From assembly GCA_017516825.1 (NCBI GenBank), contig JAFXBC010000055.1, forward strand, positions 1-64,000: a stretch of 64,000 nt of DNA, written 5' to 3'. Origin of the DNA: Clostridia bacterium (lineage in GTDB: Bacteria > Bacillota > Clostridia > Oscillospirales > CAG-382). Made by a program: the position numbers and the translations under genes. The first letter of the stretch is position 1. Every line of letters begins with the position of its first letter. Below are positions 60,868 to 64,000 of the stretch, in pieces. The notes below the pieces were generated by a model, which searched no databases, was not told the DNA's origin, and worked only from the letters and a program-made list of their open reading frames with translations.

Positions 60868-60887
60868 TTTGGAAGAAGGATACGAAT

Positions 60888-61802
60888 ATGGCAAAAAAAG
60901 GCTTGGGCCGCGGACTTGGCGCGCTTCTTTCCGACAACCTGCCCGACCTTCCCGACGTGGAAGTGAAGGAGGACGGCCGTCTGGTACAACTGCATATTTC
61001 CGACGTGGAGCCCAACCGCAAGCAGCCCCGTAAGCATTTTGACGAGAACGCTTTGATGGAGCTGGCGGAATCCATTGGGATGCACGGCCTTCTGGAGCCC
61101 ATTGCGGTACGGAAGAAGGAAAACGGATATTACGAGATCATCGCCGGGGAACGCCGCTGGCGTGCCTCCCGTATGGCAGGGCTGAACACCATTCCCGCCA
61201 TCGTACGGGAGATCGGTGACGAGGAAGCCGCTTTGCTGGCTCTGATCGAAAACCTGCAAAGAGAGGATCTGAATCCCGTGGAGGAAGCCGCAGGATACAG
61301 AGATCTTATTGAACGCTATAACCTCACCCAGGAGGAGGCCGCCAAGAAGGTGGGCAAATCCCGTGCCAACGTGGCAAACCTGATGCGCCTGCTGAAGCAT
61401 CCCGCAAGCGTGCTTTCCATGGTGGAAAACGGCACCCTTTCCTACGGTCACGCAAGGGCTTTGCTTCCCCTGGCAGAGCGGGTGGGAGAGAAGGAGCTTC
61501 TTTCGGTGGCCGAAAAGGTGGCGGAGGAGGATCTCTCCGTCCGTCAGACGGAGGCCTTGGTGAAGCGGATGCTTTCCGCTCCCGGCGCGGAGCCTGTACG
61601 CGAGGATCCCGTGAAGAGCCAATATCTGAAGCTTCTGGAGCGTTCCGTCAGCGAATCCGCAGGACGGAAGGCGGCCATCAAAACGGAGAAGGACGGTAGC
61701 GGCAAGCTGGTGCTTTCCTTCGCCTCCACGGAGGATCTGGAGACTCTGCTTCAGACCATTTGCGGAAAACATTTTTTGGAAGAATTGAGCGAAACGCTCT
61801 GA
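60888..61802 (+). CDS. parB: Chromosome partitioning protein ParB (Spo0J)
   Basis: A 304-residue CTP-dependent DNA clamp that binds parS sites near the origin. N-terminal ParA-activating KKGLGRGLGALLSDNLPD, the CTPase motif in EIIAGERRWRASRMAGL, box LIENLQREDLNPVEEAAGYR, the helix-turn-helix LTQEEAAKKVGKSRANVANL and a short dimerisation domain at the C-terminus. ATG 60888 has AGAAGGA 8 bases upstream. serS follows by 22 bases. No exact parS (TGTTTCACGTGAAACA) was found in the window. Confidence 0.96.
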   Translation: MAKKGLGRGLGALLSDNLPDLPDVEVKEDGRLVQLHISDVEPNRKQPRKHFDENALMELAESIGMHGLLEPIAVRKKENGYYEIIAGERRWRASRMAGLNTIPAIVREIGDEEAALLALIENLQREDLNPVEEAAGYRDLIERYNLTQEEAAKKVGKSRANVANLMRLLKHPASVLSMVENGTLSYGHARALLPLAERVGEKELLSVAEKVAEEDLSVRQTEALVKRMLSAPGAEPVREDPVKSQYLKLLERSVSESAGRKAAIKTEKDGSGKLVLSFASTEDLETLLQTICGKHFLEELSETL

Positions 61803-61824
61803 GGATATTTAAGGAGTAAAAACC

Positions 61825-63102
61825 ATGATCGACATTAAATTTTTGAGAGAGAATCCGGACGTCGTCCGCGAAAACATCAAGAAGAAGTTCCAGGATGCCA
61901 AGCTCCCCTTGGTGGACGAGGTTCTGGAGCTGGACAAGCGTAACCGCGCCATCAAGGGCGAGGTAGAGGCTCTGCGTTCCGAGCGTAACAAGGGCTCCAA
62001 GTCCATTGGTATGCTCATGGGCCAGGGCAAGCGTGACGAGGCCGAGGCTTTGAAGAAACAGATCGCCGCTATGGGCGGTAAGATCGACCAGCTTTCCGCA
62101 GAGGAAAAGCAGGTGGAGGAATCCTTGCTTGCCAAGATGATGCTCATCCCCAATATCATCGATCCCTCCGTGCCCATCGGTAAGGACGACAGCGAGAACG
62201 TTGAGGTACAGAAGTACGGCGAGCCCGTGGTGCCTCCCTACGATATCCCCTACCACACCGAGATCATGGAGAAATTCAACGGTATCGACCTGGATTCCGC
62301 AGGCAGAGTTGCCGGCAACGGCTTCTACTATCTGATGGGCGACATTGCCCGTCTCCACTCCGCCGTGATCTCCTACGCGAGAGACTTTATGATCGACAGA
62401 GGGTTCACCTACTGCGTGCCCCCCTTTATGATCCGCTCCGCGGTGGTCAACGGCGTTATGAGCTTTGCGGAGATGGATGCTATGATGTACAAGATCGAGG
62501 GAGAGGATCTCTACCTCATCGGTACCTCCGAGCATTCCATGATCGGTAAGTTCATCGATCAGATCATCGACGAAAAGCAGCTTCCCATCACCCTCACCAG
62601 CTATTCTCCCTGCTTCCGCAAGGAGAAGGGCGCGCACGGTATCGAGGAAAGAGGCGTTTACCGTATCCATCAGTTCGAAAAGCAGGAAATGATCGTGGTG
62701 TGCAGCCCCGAGGAATCTCCCGTTTGGTTCGATAAGCTTTGGCAGAACACCGTGGATCTGTTCCGCTCTCTGGATATCCCCGTGAGAACGCTGGAGTGCT
62801 GCTCCGGCGACCTGGCGGATCTGAAGGTAAAGTCCGTGGACGTGGAGGCCTGGTCTCCCAGACAGAAGAAGTACTTCGAGGTGGGCTCCTGCTCCAACCT
62901 GGGAGACGCCCAGGCAAGACGCTTGAAGATGCGTGTCAGCGGCGAGAACGGCAAGTACCTCCCCCACACCCTGAACAACACCGTGGTGGCACCTCCCCGT
63001 ATGCTCATCGCCTTCCTTGAAAACAACCTTCAGCCCGACGGCTCCATCCGCATTCCCGAGCCTCTCCGTCCCTACATGGGCGGCAAAGCGGAGATCCGCT
63101 GA
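61825..63102 (+). CDS. serS: Seryl-tRNA synthetase
   Basis: A 425-residue class II synthetase that charges tRNA-Ser. The N-terminal coiled-coil arm that grips the long variable arm begins MIDIKFLRENPDVVRENIKK. Motif 2 is in SPCFRKEKGAHGIEERGVYR, and motif 3 follows LNNTVVAPPRMLIAFLENNL. AAGGAG is 8 bases before ATG 61825. The stop shares one base with the start of the next gene. Its grouping with parAB is common in Clostridia. Confidence 0.96.
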   Translation: MIDIKFLRENPDVVRENIKKKFQDAKLPLVDEVLELDKRNRAIKGEVEALRSERNKGSKSIGMLMGQGKRDEAEALKKQIAAMGGKIDQLSAEEKQVEESLLAKMMLIPNIIDPSVPIGKDDSENVEVQKYGEPVVPPYDIPYHTEIMEKFNGIDLDSAGRVAGNGFYYLMGDIARLHSAVISYARDFMIDRGFTYCVPPFMIRSAVVNGVMSFAEMDAMMYKIEGEDLYLIGTSEHSMIGKFIDQIIDEKQLPITLTSYSPCFRKEKGAHGIEERGVYRIHQFEKQEMIVVCSPEESPVWFDKLWQNTVDLFRSLDIPVRTLECCSGDLADLKVKSVDVEAWSPRQKKYFEVGSCSNLGDAQARRLKMRVSGENGKYLPHTLNNTVVAPPRMLIAFLENNLQPDGSIRIPEPLRPYMGGKAEIR

Positions 63103-63524
63103 TGAATATCACCTTCGTGGTCTGGACGGTACTGACGGGAATCGGTATCGCCATCGTATACCTTTGGTATCAAAGAAAATTCGTGGGAAACTTCGTGCGG
63201 AAGCTGTTGACCATCGACGCATGCTCTCCCGAGACCGCAGTCTCCATGGAGGAGCTTCATTGTAGGATGACTCCTCCCTTGCAGTTGGCGCTGAGAGAAG
63301 AAGGCGCCCTTCAGGACGCGGTGCTGAAGACCGAGGAGGAAACGCCCCGGTATTACGTTGCGCCCGAAAAGAAGAAAATGTTGGAGGCCAAATACAAAAA
63401 CGAGAACGTGGGCTTTTTCGCCGTGCTGTTGGGGATCTGTATCCTGGTGGTGGTGGGCGTGCTGTTCACCGTTCTCTACCCCGTTCTTTCCGATTTCCTG
63501 GGCGGGATGTTCCCCGGGGAATAA
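63102..63524 (+). CDS. Bitopic membrane protein behind serS
   Basis: An unrecognised 140-residue protein. It has one helix at the N-terminus (VVWTVLTGIGIAIVYLWYQR), a basic-to-mixed cytoplasmic stretch with KYKNENVGFF, and a second helix VGFFAVLLGICILVVVGVLF at about 103-122 before a short extracytoplasmic end. The start ATG overlaps the serS stop (TGATG). The centre, MTPPLQLALREEGALQDAVL, looks helical. Membrane role unknown. Confidence 0.68.
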   Translation: MNITFVVWTVLTGIGIAIVYLWYQRKFVGNFVRKLLTIDACSPETAVSMEELHCRMTPPLQLALREEGALQDAVLKTEEETPRYYVAPEKKKMLEAKYKNENVGFFAVLLGICILVVVGVLFTVLYPVLSDFLGGMFPGE

Positions 63525-63542
63525 GCAAATCGCTTTTAACCG

Positions 63543-63557
63543 CCCGCGATGCGGGCT
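63543..63557. repeat. Short GC hairpin between 63102 and 63579 genes
   Basis: GCCCGC (63543-63548) and GCGGGC (63552-63557) around GAT. There is no T run, so it is not a clear terminator; more likely an RNA stem in the operon. Confidence 0.5.
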
Positions 63558-63578
63558 ACGAAAGGCTTGGTCGTATTT

Positions 63579-64000
63579 ATGAAAAGAAGAAATCCGCTGT
63601 ACGTAGCGATCTTCCTTGCCATTGTGCTGGTTTTGATCACCGTGGGAGTGGTTTTGTTGGCGGGATACTGCTACACCACCGACGACGGGATCAAGTTCAT
63701 CGGGCAATCCGAAAGCGGACAGCCCACCAGCGGTACCATCAATTATCCCGACGGAAGCTCCGCCGTGCTGGATTACGTGAACAGCACTATCCGTTATGAC
63801 AACGGGGACGTTTACGTGGGCCAGATCAGCGGTGTGAACCGCAACGGCAACGGCAAAATGACCTTTGCCGCCACGGGCGACGTTTACGAGGGCACCTTTA
63901 TCGACGATAAGATGACCGGTGTGGGCAAGATGACCTACGCCAACGGGGACGTTTACGAGGGCGGTATGCTGGATTCCAAGAAGCACGGCGAGGGCAGGTT
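63579..64000 (+). CDS. MORN-repeat membrane protein, N-terminal part
   Basis: The gene starts at ATG 63579 and runs off the end of the window (140 codons seen). MKRRNPLYVAIFLAIVLVLI starts a signal-anchor helix, then comes an extracytoplasmic region built of MORN-type repeats, YDNGDVYVGQISGVNRNGNG, GDVYEGTFIDDKMTGVGKM and YANGDVYEGGMLDSKKHGEG, each about 23 residues. MORN repeats form a beta-ladder that binds membranes or proteins. The only purine-rich site, AAAGG, lies about 14 bases upstream. The C-terminal part and any catalytic domain are outside the window. Confidence 0.8.
   Translation, partial: MKRRNPLYVAIFLAIVLVLITVGVVLLAGYCYTTDDGIKFIGQSESGQPTSGTINYPDGSSAVLDYVNSTIRYDNGDVYVGQISGVNRNGNGKMTFAATGDVYEGTFIDDKMTGVGKMTYANGDVYEGGMLDSKKHGEGR

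Overview
The window reads as a chromosomal stretch of an anaerobic, spore-forming Bacillota of class Clostridia, most like an uncultured gut member of the Oscillospiraceae/Acutalibacteraceae kind. The evidence is a complete spoIIAA-spoIIAB-sigF operon, Clostridia-type gene orders (DUF512-der-plsY, yceD-rpmF, mnmE-mnmG-rsmG, parA-parB-serS), a secreted dockerin protein, a GH27 alpha-galactosidase, D-lactate dehydrogenase and a sodium-pump decarboxylase beta subunit. No rRNA, CRISPR array, phage or transposase gene was seen. One tRNA (Gln-TTG) is present.

Layout. 1-6.5 kb: 3' part of metK, a DUF1846 protein, an ABC ATPase/permease pair and a lipoprotein. 6.5-10.8 kb: small membrane protein, discoidin/dockerin secreted protein, small lipoprotein, alpha-galactosidase and a zinc-ribbon miniprotein. 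10.8-17.6 kb (minus strand): three uncharacterised membrane proteins, two of them directly downstream of secA. 17.7-22.9 kb: trmL-mnmE-mnmG-rsmG (tRNA and rRNA modification) and a Nudix hydrolase. 23.1-26.2 kb: tRNA-Gln, citrate synthase and three uncharacterised genes. 26.2-27.9 kb: an archaeal-type aspartyl-tRNA synthetase behind a leader with a short Asp-rich peptide ORF and a strong intrinsic terminator, which looks like a transcription attenuator. 28-35.5 kb: ECF sigma factor with putative membrane anti-sigma partner, MFS transporter-SGNH hydrolase-lipoprotein, and a MutS-like ATPase overlapping an XRE-TPR regulator. 35.5-37 kb: spoIIA operon. 37-40 kb: two lipoproteins (one built of YD/RHS-type repeats), and an XRE repressor next to an inverted repeat lying inside a divergent promoter. 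40-48.7 kb (mostly minus): rarA, plsY, der, DUF512, rpmF, yceD, trmK, a YcxB-like protein and apgM. 48.8-50.4 kb: PqqD-like, S26-like peptidase, SLOG-fold protein and a CmpB-like membrane protein. 50.4-58.4 kb: galT, a membrane-anchored GHL10-type glycoside hydrolase, D-LDH, a PTS IIC-like protein, the sodium-pump beta subunit and a 45-residue membrane partner. 58.4-64 kb: trmO, mscS, parA, parB, serS, a two-TM protein and the start of a MORN-repeat protein.

Most genes are tightly packed, with ATGA or longer stop/start overlaps, and many transcription units have clear SigA-type promoters with 17-base spacers and intrinsic terminators. The points most worth follow-up are the aspS2 leader (26234-26569), the PqqD/S26/SLOG cassette (48837-49940), the XRE operator arrangement (39449-39958), and several hairpin-rich intergenic repeats. 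Everything here is read by eye. No homology search or RNA folding program was run, so family names rest on recognised motifs and synteny.
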